DNA of 64,000 nucleotides from Sphingobacteriales bacterium 44-61 (GCA_001898405.1 MKTW01000004.1:260156-324155), one strand, 5' to 3'; numbered from the stretch's first letter, positions 51,832 to 61,019 are shown. A program made the numbers and translations. Notes: generated from the sequence alone by a model not told the origin.

Positions 51832-52590
51832 ATGACAAAATCATTAAAAGAATTTCTGGATAAGAAGGTTGATGAATATAATCAACCTTCTTTTATTAAG
51901 GATGACCCTGTTTGCATTCCTCATTTATTCAGGGATAAAGCAGATCAGGAAATCGCCGGCCTGTTTGCCGCAATATTTGCCTGGGGCAACCGGACTACTA
52001 TCATCAATAAATCAAAAGAACTGATGCAATTGATGGACATGCGTCCACACCAGTTTTGCCTGCATCATTCTGATAAGGACCTGCAGCGGTTATTAGGTTT
52101 TAAGCACCGTACCTTCAATGCAACCGACCTGTTGTATTTTATTGAATTTTTCAAATATCATTACAGTTCCTCTCCCAGTCTCGAAACCGCTTTTACCAGG
52201 CATGGCAGATCTGTGGAAGAAATGCTTTCCGGATTTCATCATTATTTCTTTTCACTGGAAGATGCGCCACCAAGAACAAAAAAGCATATTTCAACACCGG
52301 AAAGAGGCTCCACCTGTAAGCGCCTTAATATGTTTCTGCGGTGGATGGTAAGGAATGATGGCAAAGGCGTTGACCTGGGAATCTGGAAAAACATCTCTCC
52401 ATCACAGCTTATTTGTCCCATCGATCTGCACGTAGCCCGGGTTGCAAGAAAGTTCAAGCTGCTGAAAAGAAAACAAACAGACTGGGAAGCAGCCCTGGAG
52501 CTGACTTCCCAGTTAAGAAAAATGGATACGGCCGACCCGGTGAAATACGATTTTGCTTTGTTCACGCTGGGGATCGCAGAGAGGTATTAG
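51832..52590 (+). CDS. TIGR02757 family (DUF2400) protein
   Basis: A 252-residue cytosolic protein of a family conserved in Bacteroidota and a few other phyla. It has IPHLFRDKADQEIAGLFAAIFAWGNRTTIINK, LLGFKHRTFNATDLLYFIEF, KRLNMFLRWMVRNDGKGVDLGIW and CPIDLHVARVARK. The helix-hairpin-like fold and the C(P)xD-type region recall HhH-GPD DNA-repair proteins, but activity has not been established to my knowledge. Its stop overlaps that of the converging barrel gene by 4 bp. Confidence 0.9.
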   Translation: MTKSLKEFLDKKVDEYNQPSFIKDDPVCIPHLFRDKADQEIAGLFAAIFAWGNRTTIINKSKELMQLMDMRPHQFCLHHSDKDLQRLLGFKHRTFNATDLLYFIEFFKYHYSSSPSLETAFTRHGRSVEEMLSGFHHYFFSLEDAPPRTKKHISTPERGSTCKRLNMFLRWMVRNDGKGVDLGIWKNISPSQLICPIDLHVARVARKFKLLKRKQTDWEAALELTSQLRKMDTADPVKYDFALFTLGIAERY

Positions 52591-55406
52591 AACAGGAACA
52601 ATCTCTCCCTTCCACCCACTTTCTTTTTCACGCCTGCGGGCCTTACATTATATGTGAACGTTGCCATGAAATATTGCGTCAGCGCATTGGTTTGCGAAGT
52701 AGTGATCATATTCCGGCTGGTATAAGAAGAGATATTCTTATTCTGGTCGAGAATATCGAATACGCTGAGACGAAGCACACCGGTCTCATCACGCAGCATA
52801 GTGAAATTAATGGCCGCATTCCAGCGAACGATCTCTTTGGGCGAACCCGGGGGCACACTGCTGTTAAAGTTATAAGAACACTGCGTTTCCCAGATCACAT
52901 GCTTAGGCCATCTTACGATCAGTTCATTTTCCCACCAGCGTGTTTGCACTTTCAGCCTGTTGAAAACAGAACTTGAATAGCGGGTAAAATTATAACCGGC
53001 GCTTATACTGCTGTTCCATTCCACTTTATCATTCCAGTTAAGTCCAATCCCCGCCCATTGGTTAAGGCTCCATGTAGTTTGCCAGCTGCTTTCAGCATTG
53101 TACAGCAGTCGGTTCCTGTTGAAATTATAATTAGCTCCTGTGTTCCAGGAAAAGATGAAGCGCTGGTTGTTTTTATATTGCTTGTACAGGTTGTAATTGA
53201 TATAAAAATTCTTACTGCCATTGGCATTTACCGGCATGGTTGTTTGCACACCCTTTTCATCCACTGTTATGCTCTGCACTATATCATTATGCGTAAGGCC
53301 GCCATTAGCATATACACTAACATTGATTGAGCGCTTGGGATCATTGAAATAATAGTTAACAGAAAAATTATCCCGTCTTGATGGGTTGAGCGCTGTATTT
53401 CCTTTCGTGATATAATAAGGATTGGTATTATCACTTACCGGGATAAGATAAGTATAAGAAGGCAGGGAAACATCTCTGTTGTAGGAAAGATTCAGCTGCT
53501 TATAAACGATATTCAACGCTGGAAGAACATCTGCACTCTTCTGTTTCAATGGTGTGGGCAGGGAAACCAGATCATTATCAACATACTGAAGCAAGGCACG
53601 CGCGCCTGGCGTGATCGTAAAGCTTTTCCATTTGAACTCTAAGCTGGGCATCAGCATCATCCGGTTGCTATGCCGGTTAAAACTGCTGGTACGCAAGGGA
53701 TCGGGAATGTTGCCATTGCCGGGGTTAGAAGGGTCTTTACTGAAAGTGTTGACATTGTTGGTGACCTGCCCGTATTCATAACGGCCACCGATACGGAATG
53801 TCATTATTTTACTGAGCGGGTCGCTGTAATTGAATGATACGGCAGCATCAGTACGTGGAATGCGCTCATTCCGAAGCTGGGCGGCCAGGCTATCATATGC
53901 AGTGGGATAATAAAAATCAAGGCCTGTATTGGTAGTAAGATCGTTATACCTGTTATTGACATCCAGGCTATGATAAATGTTATACCGTCTTCCTTTTTTT
54001 GTTTTTGAAAGGCGGGTAATAGCCAAAGAATGACGGTAATAATAAGAATTAGCTTTATTGCGCTGCAACACATCCCCATCGCTAAGAGGGCCAAGTATAT
54101 TATTGGTGCTGCTGATAGCACTGATCCTGCTTTCGTCTGAAATACCAATGGTGTAATTGGCATTGAACAGGATATTGGTAACAGAATCCGGTTTTAATCG
54201 CAGGCCGGTACCAATATTATGACCGTTGGTGACCACACCGCCCGTTAGCCTGGTCTTATTGGAAATCACTGTATCGCTGTTGAATTGTTGTGTCTCCGTT
54301 TCCGTCAGTCGATTGACGTGTATATTACCATGGAAGTACTGAAGAAAGAATGATTTCTTTGTATTGGGTGCATGATTAAGATTGAATCCGGCGCCTTTGC
54401 TGGTAGAAATTCCTCCATAGTTCTGCGCACCGCCAAAATTCACTCCGTTAATTGAAACACCTGAGCCGCCGCTGCTATTATTCCAGATGCTGATGCTGGT
54501 GCCATTGCTATTGCTGCGGTTCCTGTCCATACCTCCGGTCTGCATAAGCTCATTGAAACTAAAGCCCGCTTTATTCATATTATTCATATAACCAAGCACG
54601 CTGATCTGCAATGTGTCCCGGTAAATGTTAGCGATACCACCAGCTTCGTACAGTTCATCAGTGCCGAGCCCTCCATATAGTTTTCCAAACCAGCCTTTCT
54701 TCACACCCTTCTTTAAAGTGATATTAACTACTTTGCCAACATTGTTGATATTGTCATCACCATTGCGCAGCAGTTCGTCCTTATCATCAGTTACCTGCAC
54801 TTTATCAATCACGTTAGCAGGCAGGTTGCGTGTAGCCATTTTAGGATCATCGCCAAAGAAAACCTTTCCATCAACAAGGATGCGGTTCACCGGTTTTCCG
54901 TTCACGGCAATATTCCCATCCCTGTCTACCTGCACGCCAGGAAGTTTTTTCAGCAGATCCTCGACCAGTGCATTGGGCAGGGTTTTAAAAGCAGAGGCGT
55001 TGAACTCTATCGTATCCTTTTTAACCACTACAGGTGGTCTTTCTGCGATCACCAGCACTTCATCCAGTGATTTGGCGTCAGGAAACATATATACAGTGCC
55101 TATGTCTGTGGTGGCTTCACCTGCAGGAATAGTAAACTCTTTACGGAAAATGCCATAACCGGAAAAGGAGATAACAACGCGGCAGTTGAGATCGAAGGGG
55201 ATACCGGGAACTTTAAAATTACCTTCAGGATCGCTGAGGCGGTAAGTGATGATCGCCGTATCGGCTGCTTTAAAAACAGTAATTGTTGCCAGCCCCAACG
55301 GTTGCTGACTGGTTGAGTCAATAATCCTTCCTTTTAGAGTGCCCTGGGCAAATGCATAGCCATTGAGGCAGCACAAGATTACTGCCAGCAGAAAAATCTT
55401 TCTCAT
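52587..55406 (-). CDS. Large outer-membrane beta-barrel with regulatory-like and plug domains
   Basis: A 939-residue protein with a signal peptide (ending AFAQG), a carboxypeptidase-regulatory-like domain (about 22-110) and a plug-like domain (about 130-235, LVEDLLKKLPGVQVDRDGNI and VLVDGKVFFGDD-like ILVDGKVFFGDDPKMA). A C-terminal barrel of about 700 residues of the OMP_b-brl type follows. It is TonB-receptor-like but not a SusC, and it has no SusD partner. The substrate is unknown. It is followed (convergently, 4-bp overlap) by the TIGR02757 gene and has a 270-bp upstream spacer. Confidence 0.9.
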   Translation of the reverse strand: MRKIFLLAVILCCLNGYAFAQGTLKGRIIDSTSQQPLGLATITVFKAADTAIITYRLSDPEGNFKVPGIPFDLNCRVVISFSGYGIFRKEFTIPAGEATTDIGTVYMFPDAKSLDEVLVIAERPPVVVKKDTIEFNASAFKTLPNALVEDLLKKLPGVQVDRDGNIAVNGKPVNRILVDGKVFFGDDPKMATRNLPANVIDKVQVTDDKDELLRNGDDNINNVGKVVNITLKKGVKKGWFGKLYGGLGTDELYEAGGIANIYRDTLQISVLGYMNNMNKAGFSFNELMQTGGMDRNRSNSNGTSISIWNNSSGGSGVSINGVNFGGAQNYGGISTSKGAGFNLNHAPNTKKSFFLQYFHGNIHVNRLTETETQQFNSDTVISNKTRLTGGVVTNGHNIGTGLRLKPDSVTNILFNANYTIGISDESRISAISSTNNILGPLSDGDVLQRNKANSYYYRHSLAITRLSKTKKGRRYNIYHSLDVNNRYNDLTTNTGLDFYYPTAYDSLAAQLRNERIPRTDAAVSFNYSDPLSKIMTFRIGGRYEYGQVTNNVNTFSKDPSNPGNGNIPDPLRTSSFNRHSNRMMLMPSLEFKWKSFTITPGARALLQYVDNDLVSLPTPLKQKSADVLPALNIVYKQLNLSYNRDVSLPSYTYLIPVSDNTNPYYITKGNTALNPSRRDNFSVNYYFNDPKRSINVSVYANGGLTHNDIVQSITVDEKGVQTTMPVNANGSKNFYINYNLYKQYKNNQRFIFSWNTGANYNFNRNRLLYNAESSWQTTWSLNQWAGIGLNWNDKVEWNSSISAGYNFTRYSSSVFNRLKVQTRWWENELIVRWPKHVIWETQCSYNFNSSVPPGSPKEIVRWNAAINFTMLRDETGVLRLSVFDILDQNKNISSYTSRNMITTSQTNALTQYFMATFTYNVRPAGVKKKVGGRERLFLF

Positions 55407-55648
55407 TCTGGTTTGTGGTTAGATTGCTAAAATACGATAATGTTCGTACGAAAGTTGTCGAACCTTCTCTTTAACGTTTATTTTACATTTGCCACAAGTG
55501 GCACGAACCTGGGATAACAGAGAATAAGCCAGTCCTTTATACAAGAACATTTTACTTAAAAAGTGAGTTTTTAATCCAAAATGTTGCTTGCTGCTGATGT
55601 TTTTTATAGGACACAAGTGCCGGAAAAAGGTTGCAAAAAAAACCTGGC

Positions 55649-55656
55649 TATTTTTG
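55649..55656 (+). promoter_or_regulatory. -7 box of the 106-aa gene
   Basis: TATTTTTG, 20 bp before the start of the small gene at 55677. The rest of the 270-bp spacer (55407-55676) shows nothing recognisable. Confidence 0.45.
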
Positions 55657-55676
55657 ATGCTGCTTAATGATCAGGT

Positions 55677-55997
55677 ATGCATAGTGAAGAATCCATACAG
55701 GCTGTTGGCGCTGAACTGGGGCTTTTGTTCAGGGAAACGGATAATGAACTCCGGTTCCGTCAACTGGCACACAGGGTCAACGATCTTCTGATAAATGATT
55801 TCGACCGCCTTATTGCCATTCTCTACCGGATGGATGTAAGTGATATAAAGCTGAAAACCCTGCTCAAAAACAATCCTGGTGAAGATGCAGGAAGGATCAT
55901 TGCGGAATTAATGATAGAGCGCCAGGCACAGAAAATAGAATCAAGGAAACAGTTTACCAGGAGAGAAAGCGATATTGATGAAAATGAAAAGTGGTAA
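55677..55997 (+). CDS. Conserved hypothetical cytosolic protein, 106 aa
   Basis: A 106-residue acidic protein without signal peptide or membrane segment. The helical core (LRFRQLAHRVNDLLINDFDRLIAILYRMDVSD) and the segment KLKTLLKNNPGEDAGRIIAELMIERQ resemble small hypothetical proteins common in Chitinophagales and Cytophagales. No catalytic residues stand out. It converges with the fatty-acid hydroxylase gene, with 3 bp between the stops. Codon use looks like its neighbours and the -7 box supports expression. Confidence 0.7.
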   Translation: MHSEESIQAVGAELGLLFRETDNELRFRQLAHRVNDLLINDFDRLIAILYRMDVSDIKLKTLLKNNPGEDAGRIIAELMIERQAQKIESRKQFTRRESDIDENEKW

Positions 55998-56000
55998 TCC

Positions 56001-56672
56001 TTATTTCTTATCCTTACCAAACATCAGTTCCTTTACTTTCTCTTTATCTTCTTTTTCTTTTTTCAGATCGAACATTGTTCCGAATATGCGGTCCCAGATA
56101 GTGGAGCTTACCCCAAAACCATTATGCTCATTTTTATAATGGTGCAGGTGATGGTTTCTCCATAACGGTTTCATCCATTTAAAAGGAGGATTCCAGGCAT
56201 GGATGGCATAGTGCATGGTGCCATACATGAGGTAGCCCAGGATAAAACCCGGGAAGAACATAAATGTATACTGCCGCATGATAAGATACGTCAGCCCGAA
56301 AATAGCAGAAGCGATAATAATGCTTGGTACAGGCGGCATGAAAAGCCTTTGCTTATCGCGGGGATAATGATGGTGATTACCATGCAAAGTGTAAATAAAC
56401 TTTTGCGCACGGGGGCTTTCACTTACCCAGTGGAAAAGAAAGCGATGGGCAAAATATTCAAACAATGTCCAGAAAAACATGCCTCCAAAAAATGTCAGCA
56501 CCACGCGGAGCAGCGAAAAGCCAAGAGAAGCATTGCTGTAATACAGCATAAAGCCGATCACAGGAAGATACATGCCCCAGATCACCAGCGGATGGGTCTT
56601 GGTAAGCATCTCCAGGTAATCGTTCTTAAACAGACGGGCCTGGCCTTTATTGTGGATTTTCTCAAACTGCAT
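56001..56672 (-). CDS. Fatty acid 2-hydroxylase-like membrane di-iron enzyme
   Basis: A 223-residue protein with four membrane segments. The His clusters are EYFAHRFLFH, HGNHHHYPRDKQRL, HYAIH and RNHHLHHYKNEHNGFG, arranged as in the FA2H/Scs7 branch of the fatty acid hydroxylase superfamily. That branch 2-hydroxylates N-acyl chains of sphingolipids. Many Bacteroidota make sphingolipids, so this is a reasonable guess; no sphingolipid synthesis genes are in the window. A TATCTTTG box lies just upstream. Confidence 0.9.
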   Translation of the reverse strand: MQFEKIHNKGQARLFKNDYLEMLTKTHPLVIWGMYLPVIGFMLYYSNASLGFSLLRVVLTFFGGMFFWTLFEYFAHRFLFHWVSESPRAQKFIYTLHGNHHHYPRDKQRLFMPPVPSIIIASAIFGLTYLIMRQYTFMFFPGFILGYLMYGTMHYAIHAWNPPFKWMKPLWRNHHLHHYKNEHNGFGVSSTIWDRIFGTMFDLKKEKEDKEKVKELMFGKDKK

Positions 56673-56677
56673 CGCCG

Positions 56678-56685
56678 CAAAGATA
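56678..56685 (-). promoter_or_regulatory. -7 box of the fatty acid hydroxylase gene
   Basis: TATCTTTG on the minus strand, only 6 bp before the ATG, suggesting a leaderless or near-leaderless mRNA, or a downstream start. Confidence 0.4.
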
Positions 56686-56727
56686 CAAAAAAGCCCATTT
56701 TAACCTTCGGGGCATTGGAGGTTTCCA

Positions 56728-57972
56728 TTAAGGCTCTGTATAGCTGATTTTAAATTTTGAAAGATCCGGCTTCCGCTCCCTTTTCCGCTGCAATTCATAC
56801 TCATAAAAGATATTTCCCACTTCTTTAAAGAAAGGGTAGCCTGTTTCTTTATATTCATACTTATCATCATTCAATATCCCATCGCTGTTTACATAGATCA
56901 GGGCACTAAGCATGAATTCAATATTATTCTTGAAATCCACCACATACGATATATCCGTTAAGAATCCATAAGACCAGCCGGTTTTATTGAACACACGAAT
57001 ATATGAAGGGATGGTCCGGTCAGCTTTGAATAAAAACTTGGCATAGCTGTCAAAATATTCACTGGTATCATATTTCGGATGCTTGCTTTCAGAAGGCATT
57101 TGCGACATATAGCGGTAAAGCATTTTATAGTCATCCTGGTCAAGCTTGAACCGTTGTTTTGCCGGAACTGATCCGGGAAATAGAACAGATTGCATTATTT
57201 GCTGCAGATCTTCCAGCGGTGCATTGTTGTGCCGTGTAAAGTCCATGGGTGATTGCACCAGTTGTTCATCACGGTTATAGTGTGCCCTGCCGATCAATAT
57301 TGTCTGGGGAAAATTAAATTTAGCCTGGCTGTAAGCCGGTGGTTGCGTATAGATCGTTTTTCCGTCTTTTACAAAGCGTATCGGATTGGTATGCCGGTTT
57401 TCTTCTTCATCCATCGGCGTGAAGCGGCGGGTGATCCGTATATCTTTATACCCTTTTTTCCAAAGGGTCTCATTGATGTATTGCTGACCCAGGAATTCAT
57501 AAAGACGGTTATACGCATCATTGTCGCTGATAAGAAATATCTTTTTGATATAGTGGGCAATGGATGGCAGGCCATTCGCAGCGCTGGTATCTTCCGTTAC
57601 CGTGGTTTGCCGGCTGAAAGCGCTGTCGGTAAGCATGGGCGTGTTTTTATCTACGTCCATTATCTTCATCTGGTGTAGTTTTTCCAACGCCAGGAAAGCC
57701 AGGGGCATTTTTACCGTGGAGGCCGGATTGAAATATTCGTCTTTATTGGATCTCAATTTGTAGTGAGTGAACCGTGGGTTATTGTTCCTGTCCCTGTCAA
57801 TTTGAGTATAGATAAGCTGATAGCGGAACGTATCCGGGTTATCCAGTATCTGCAGGAGTTGTGGTGATGCTTTTTCATATAAAAGCGAAGCAGGAAACGT
57901 CCTGGATGGAGGTTGGGCAATGCTCATGAAATGAAGGAATAGGATAGAAAGAAAAATAAAATGCCGGTACAT
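56728..57972 (-). CDS. Secreted class A beta-lactamase-fold serine hydrolase
   Basis: A 414-residue protein with a signal peptide (ending SIAQ) and all three penicilloyl-serine-transferase motifs: SxxK as STVK (S85-K88), SDN (149-151) and KTG (330-332). The class A ExxxN omega-loop motif was not found, and the chain is about 120 residues longer than true class A enzymes. It may be a DD-peptidase or esterase-type relative rather than a drug-destroying beta-lactamase. It lies alone, with no LysR/AmpR-type regulator nearby. Confidence 0.85.
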   Translation of the reverse strand: MYRHFIFLSILFLHFMSIAQPPSRTFPASLLYEKASPQLLQILDNPDTFRYQLIYTQIDRDRNNNPRFTHYKLRSNKDEYFNPASTVKMPLAFLALEKLHQMKIMDVDKNTPMLTDSAFSRQTTVTEDTSAANGLPSIAHYIKKIFLISDNDAYNRLYEFLGQQYINETLWKKGYKDIRITRRFTPMDEEENRHTNPIRFVKDGKTIYTQPPAYSQAKFNFPQTILIGRAHYNRDEQLVQSPMDFTRHNNAPLEDLQQIMQSVLFPGSVPAKQRFKLDQDDYKMLYRYMSQMPSESKHPKYDTSEYFDSYAKFLFKADRTIPSYIRVFNKTGWSYGFLTDISYVVDFKNNIEFMLSALIYVNSDGILNDDKYEYKETGYPFFKEVGNIFYEYELQRKRERKPDLSKFKISYTEP

Positions 57973-58056
57973 TTTGTTGGTATTACAGAACTAAAAATAA
58001 AACAAGTTTGGTAGCATGTCAAATTGCGTTCGCTCCCGAACAACTTATCATTCCCT

Positions 58057-58064
58057 TACCTTTG
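58057..58064 (+). promoter_or_regulatory. -7 box of the FAA-hydrolase gene
   Basis: TACCTTTG, 22 bp before the start codon; no -33 element at the usual distance was found. Confidence 0.5.
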
Positions 58065-58086
58065 CCCCACCTGAAAAGTAACAATC

Positions 58087-59091
58087 ATGAAACTAGTTTC
58101 TTATCTCAAGGAAGAACGCGAACAGCTCGGCGTTCTGATCGATGGTTTTGTATATGATATGGAAACCCTCCATCCTGATCTGCCCGGCACGATGAATATG
58201 TTCCTTCATTACTGGGAAGATTCACTGCCTATGGCTCTTGCAGGTGAATTGCTATTGAAAGAAGGCACACGTACCAGCAATAAAAGAACACCGATCGGCG
58301 AATTGCAGTTGCTGGCACCAGTTCCTTTCCCGACCAGTTGCCGCGATGGCTATGCATTCCGCCAGCATGTGGCCGCTGCCAGAAGAAACCGCAAAGTGGA
58401 AATGATCCCCGAATTTGATCAGTATCCCATCTTCTATTTTACCAATCACCATAGTGTCAAAGGTCCGGGCCCTGTTGCCTGCATGCCTGATCATTTTGAG
58501 AAACTGGATTTTGAGCTGGAAGCTGCTATCGTTATCTGCAAATATGGCCGCAACATCAAAGCAGAAGATGCAGATGAATATATCGGTGGATTGATGATCA
58601 TGAACGATCTGAGCGCACGCCGCCTGCAAATGGAAGAAATGCTGCTCAACCTGGGGCCTGCCAAAGGAAAGGACTTTGCCACCACTACCGGCCCATGGCT
58701 GGTAACACTGGATGAGTTAAAAGATCTCGAGATCGCTCCTAAAGAAAATCATACCGGCAAAAACTGGAACCTTACCATGAAATGCCGGGTAAACGGAAAG
58801 CAGGTAAGTGAAGGCAATGTGGGAGATATGGATTGGACGTTCGCAGAGATCATTGAACGTGTTTCTTATGGTGTAGACATTTATCCCGGCGACGTGATCG
58901 GCAGCGGCACTGTAGGTACCGGATGCTTCCTGGAATTGAATGGAACGGGTAAGCTGAATGATCCTGCATACCAGGAGCAGTGGCTGGAAGACGGGGATGT
59001 GGTGGAAATGGAAATTGATCAGTTAGGTACATTGGAGAATAAGATCGTGAAGGAAGATACGGACTGGAGCATATTGAAAAGAAAGAAATAG
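58087..59091 (+). CDS. Fumarylacetoacetate hydrolase family protein
   Basis: A 334-residue enzyme with an N-terminal domain (1-75) and the metal-dependent FAH-like barrel (about 85-330). Metal and active-site residues lie in KLDFELEAAIVICKYG, MNDLSARRLQMEEM and the GSGTVGTGCFLELNG loop. Members hydrolyse C-C bonds of 2-keto acids in aromatic or Tyr catabolism, or decarboxylate oxaloacetate. FAHD-type length and the FRQHVAAARR sequence favour a Tyr/homogentisate-type fumarylacetoacetase, but no other genes of that pathway are adjacent. Confidence 0.88.
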   Translation: MKLVSYLKEEREQLGVLIDGFVYDMETLHPDLPGTMNMFLHYWEDSLPMALAGELLLKEGTRTSNKRTPIGELQLLAPVPFPTSCRDGYAFRQHVAAARRNRKVEMIPEFDQYPIFYFTNHHSVKGPGPVACMPDHFEKLDFELEAAIVICKYGRNIKAEDADEYIGGLMIMNDLSARRLQMEEMLLNLGPAKGKDFATTTGPWLVTLDELKDLEIAPKENHTGKNWNLTMKCRVNGKQVSEGNVGDMDWTFAEIIERVSYGVDIYPGDVIGSGTVGTGCFLELNGTGKLNDPAYQEQWLEDGDVVEMEIDQLGTLENKIVKEDTDWSILKRKK

Positions 59092-59097
59092 AAAGTT

Positions 59098-59125
59098 CAA
59101 ACCCCGGATCATAGTCCGGGGTTTG
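59098..59125 (+). terminator. Hairpin after the FAA-hydrolase gene
   Basis: CAAACCCCGGA (59098-59108) pairs perfectly with TCCGGGGTTTG (59115-59125). It is GC-rich, with no clear T-tract outside the stem. Confidence 0.65.
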
Positions 59126-59155
59126 ATAACTATACTTAAATCATTCGAGGCTATC

Positions 59156-59866
59156 TCAGATCACTACCTTATTCAGTTTTGTCACTGATCCAGCTCCTTT
59201 ATTTCTCACTTTACCTAAACCGGAAGATTTCAGCTTCAGGCTCTTTTCAGCATTCACTTCAGCATTGCCGATACCATTGTTGTCCATATCCATTGTTTGC
59301 ACTACAAAGCTGGCAGCCCTGAAATTGCCTACCGATTTATTTTTCACCACAGCATTATCTGCTTTCCCTTCCAGCTCGAGATTTCCTACGCTTTTATTTT
59401 CCAGGTTCACTGAGCGTGCAGATAATTTGAGGACCACATTGCCTACACTTTTATTGTTCAATTGCAGGTCGTCAAAATTCAAAGTGCCTGTAGTGGAAAC
59501 ATTTCCTACTGTTCTAAGATCAAGCCCTTTCAGTTGCTTGAATGTTATGTACACATTCATTTTCTTCGAGGTTTTGATGTTCACATTTTTCTTCATGGAA
59601 ACAGTAAGAGCAGGGCCTTCAGCGTTCACGAGAACCAGTTCCTGCAAATTATCGTCCGCTTCGATCTTCACGTCTTCCTTATTGCCCTGGGCAAGGATCA
59701 GGTTGAATACTCCGCTTACATTCAACTGGCTGAAAGAGCTTACAGACACATCGCGGGTGGTAACATTACCGCTGCCAACAACTTCAGTCCGTTTTTCATC
59801 CTGCGCTTTCCCGGTAACAGGCAGGAACAGGGCGCCCATGGCCAACATTAATAACATCTTTCTCAT
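59156..59866 (-). CDS. DUF2807 (head GIN domain) secreted protein
   Basis: A 236-residue protein from the ATG at 59866; the TTG at 59896 lacks support. It has a signal peptide (ending TGKAQ). Residues about 45-225 form the repetitive beta-helix of DUF2807: LNVSGVFNLILAQGNKEDVKIEADD, then NKSVGNVVL, NKSVGNLEL and NKSVGNFRA at about 20-residue steps. These proteins are exported in many Bacteroidota; function unknown, adhesin- or polysaccharide-binding-like by shape only. It is divergent from the flavin reductase gene. Confidence 0.88.
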   Translation of the reverse strand: MRKMLLMLAMGALFLPVTGKAQDEKRTEVVGSGNVTTRDVSVSSFSQLNVSGVFNLILAQGNKEDVKIEADDNLQELVLVNAEGPALTVSMKKNVNIKTSKKMNVYITFKQLKGLDLRTVGNVSTTGTLNFDDLQLNNKSVGNVVLKLSARSVNLENKSVGNLELEGKADNAVVKNKSVGNFRAASFVVQTMDMDNNGIGNAEVNAEKSLKLKSSGLGKVRNKGAGSVTKLNKVVI

Positions 59867-60036
59867 ACTAAAGGGTTTTATGGTTTTATTACTCAATTTA
59901 AACGAAATCCTTCGTAGAACGAAGTTGCCTTTCTTTTTGTTACACCCTTCCCTAAAAAATTATGAGTGGCAAATAATAAACCCTGGATGGAATAGGAGCA
60001 GTTTGCGGATATTTGCGGCTGATCAATCAAAATACC

Positions 60037-60918
60037 ATGATTCTTGACCTTGCGGCACTTACTGCTGTTGAAAAACAATACTATCTCCAGCACTCTATTG
60101 CTCCCCGGCCGATCTGTTTTGCTTCTACCATCAATAAAGAAGGTGAGGTAAACCTGAGCCCGTTCAGCTTTTTCAATATGTTTTCTTCCAATCCCCCGGT
60201 TGTGGTGTTTTCCCCTGCGCGCCGGGTCCGCAATAATACCACCAAACATACACTTGAGAATATCCGGGAGGTGCCGGAAGTGGTGATCAATATCGTGACA
60301 ATGGAAATGGTGCAACAGGTGTCGCTGGCCAGTTGTGAATATCCCAAGGGCGTAAATGAATTTATAAAAGCGGGATTTACTGCCGAACCGGCCACGCTTA
60401 TTCAACCGCCAATGGTAAAAGAAAGTCCCATAAAAATGGAATGCCGGGTGCTGGAAATAAAATCACTTGGCAGTGAAGGAGGCGCAGGCAACCTGGTGAT
60501 CGCAGAAGTGATCCGTATGCATATCGATGATGCATTGCTGGATGAAAACAAAAAAATGGACCAGCGAAAGATCCATCATGTAGCAAGATTGGGTGGCGAC
60601 TGGTATTGTGTGGTAAATGAATCAAACCTTTTCCAGGTAGAAAAGCCAAATGTAAAACTCGGGATAGGATTGGACAGCCTTCCTTCATCTATAAGGAACA
60701 GCACTCTTTTAACAGGCAATGAACTGGGGCAATTGGGCAATGTGCATGAAATGCCGGTAGTGGATGCTTCTTATGAAGATGATCACCTGAAACAGATCAT
60801 CCAGTATTATAGCCTGAACCCGGAAGAAATGGAAAAAGAACTGCATTTACATGCGAAAAAATTGCTGGCCCAGGGAAAAGTAAGAGAAGCCTGGCAGGTT
60901 TTACTGGCAGGAAGCTAG
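60037..60918 (+). CDS. Flavin reductase-like (DIM6/NTAB family) protein
   Basis: A 293-residue protein from the ATG at 60037; TTG at 60013 is the alternative. The N-terminal split-barrel FMN-binding domain (about 1-190) has SIAPRPICFASTINKEGEVNLSPFSFFN and FSPARRVRNNTTKHTLENI, typical of the family. The last 90 residues are helical and absent from the smallest members. It binds FMN; the physiological electron acceptor is unknown. It is monocistronic. Confidence 0.88.
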   Translation: MILDLAALTAVEKQYYLQHSIAPRPICFASTINKEGEVNLSPFSFFNMFSSNPPVVVFSPARRVRNNTTKHTLENIREVPEVVINIVTMEMVQQVSLASCEYPKGVNEFIKAGFTAEPATLIQPPMVKESPIKMECRVLEIKSLGSEGGAGNLVIAEVIRMHIDDALLDENKKMDQRKIHHVARLGGDWYCVVNESNLFQVEKPNVKLGIGLDSLPSSIRNSTLLTGNELGQLGNVHEMPVVDASYEDDHLKQIIQYYSLNPEEMEKELHLHAKKLLAQGKVREAWQVLLAGS

Positions 60919-60922
60919 AGAG

Positions 60923-60985
60923 CGATGACCGAATGGCCGGGTTTTAATTGATAAGTTCATTACTTACGGGGACATTCGGCCATCG
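60923..60985. repeat. CGATGACCGAATG-type inverted repeat
   Basis: CGATGACCGAATG (60923-60935) and CATTCGGCCATCG (60973-60985) are inverted copies with one mismatch, separated by 37 bases. The wording recalls 21507-21615. It lies after the flavin reductase stop. Confidence 0.6.
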
Positions 60986-60990
60986 GGAAT

Positions 60991-61019
60991 AAAAAAAGGG
61001 CCGTATATCAACGGCCCTT
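60991..61019 (-). terminator. Terminator of the DUF4197 gene
   Basis: AAGGGCCGT (60996-61004) pairs perfectly with ACGGCCCTT (61011-61019). On the minus strand it ends in a run of T (complement of 60991-60997). Confidence 0.85.

Noticed and set aside
59265-60047. 260-codon plus-strand frame antisense to the DUF2807 gene
   Set aside because: It is a shadow of the repetitive beta-helix gene and reads through its promoter region.
60991-61019. Hairpin considered as a plus-strand terminator for the flavin reductase
   Set aside because: The T-run follows the stem only on the minus strand, so it serves the DUF4197 gene; the plus strand has an A-run before the stem instead.
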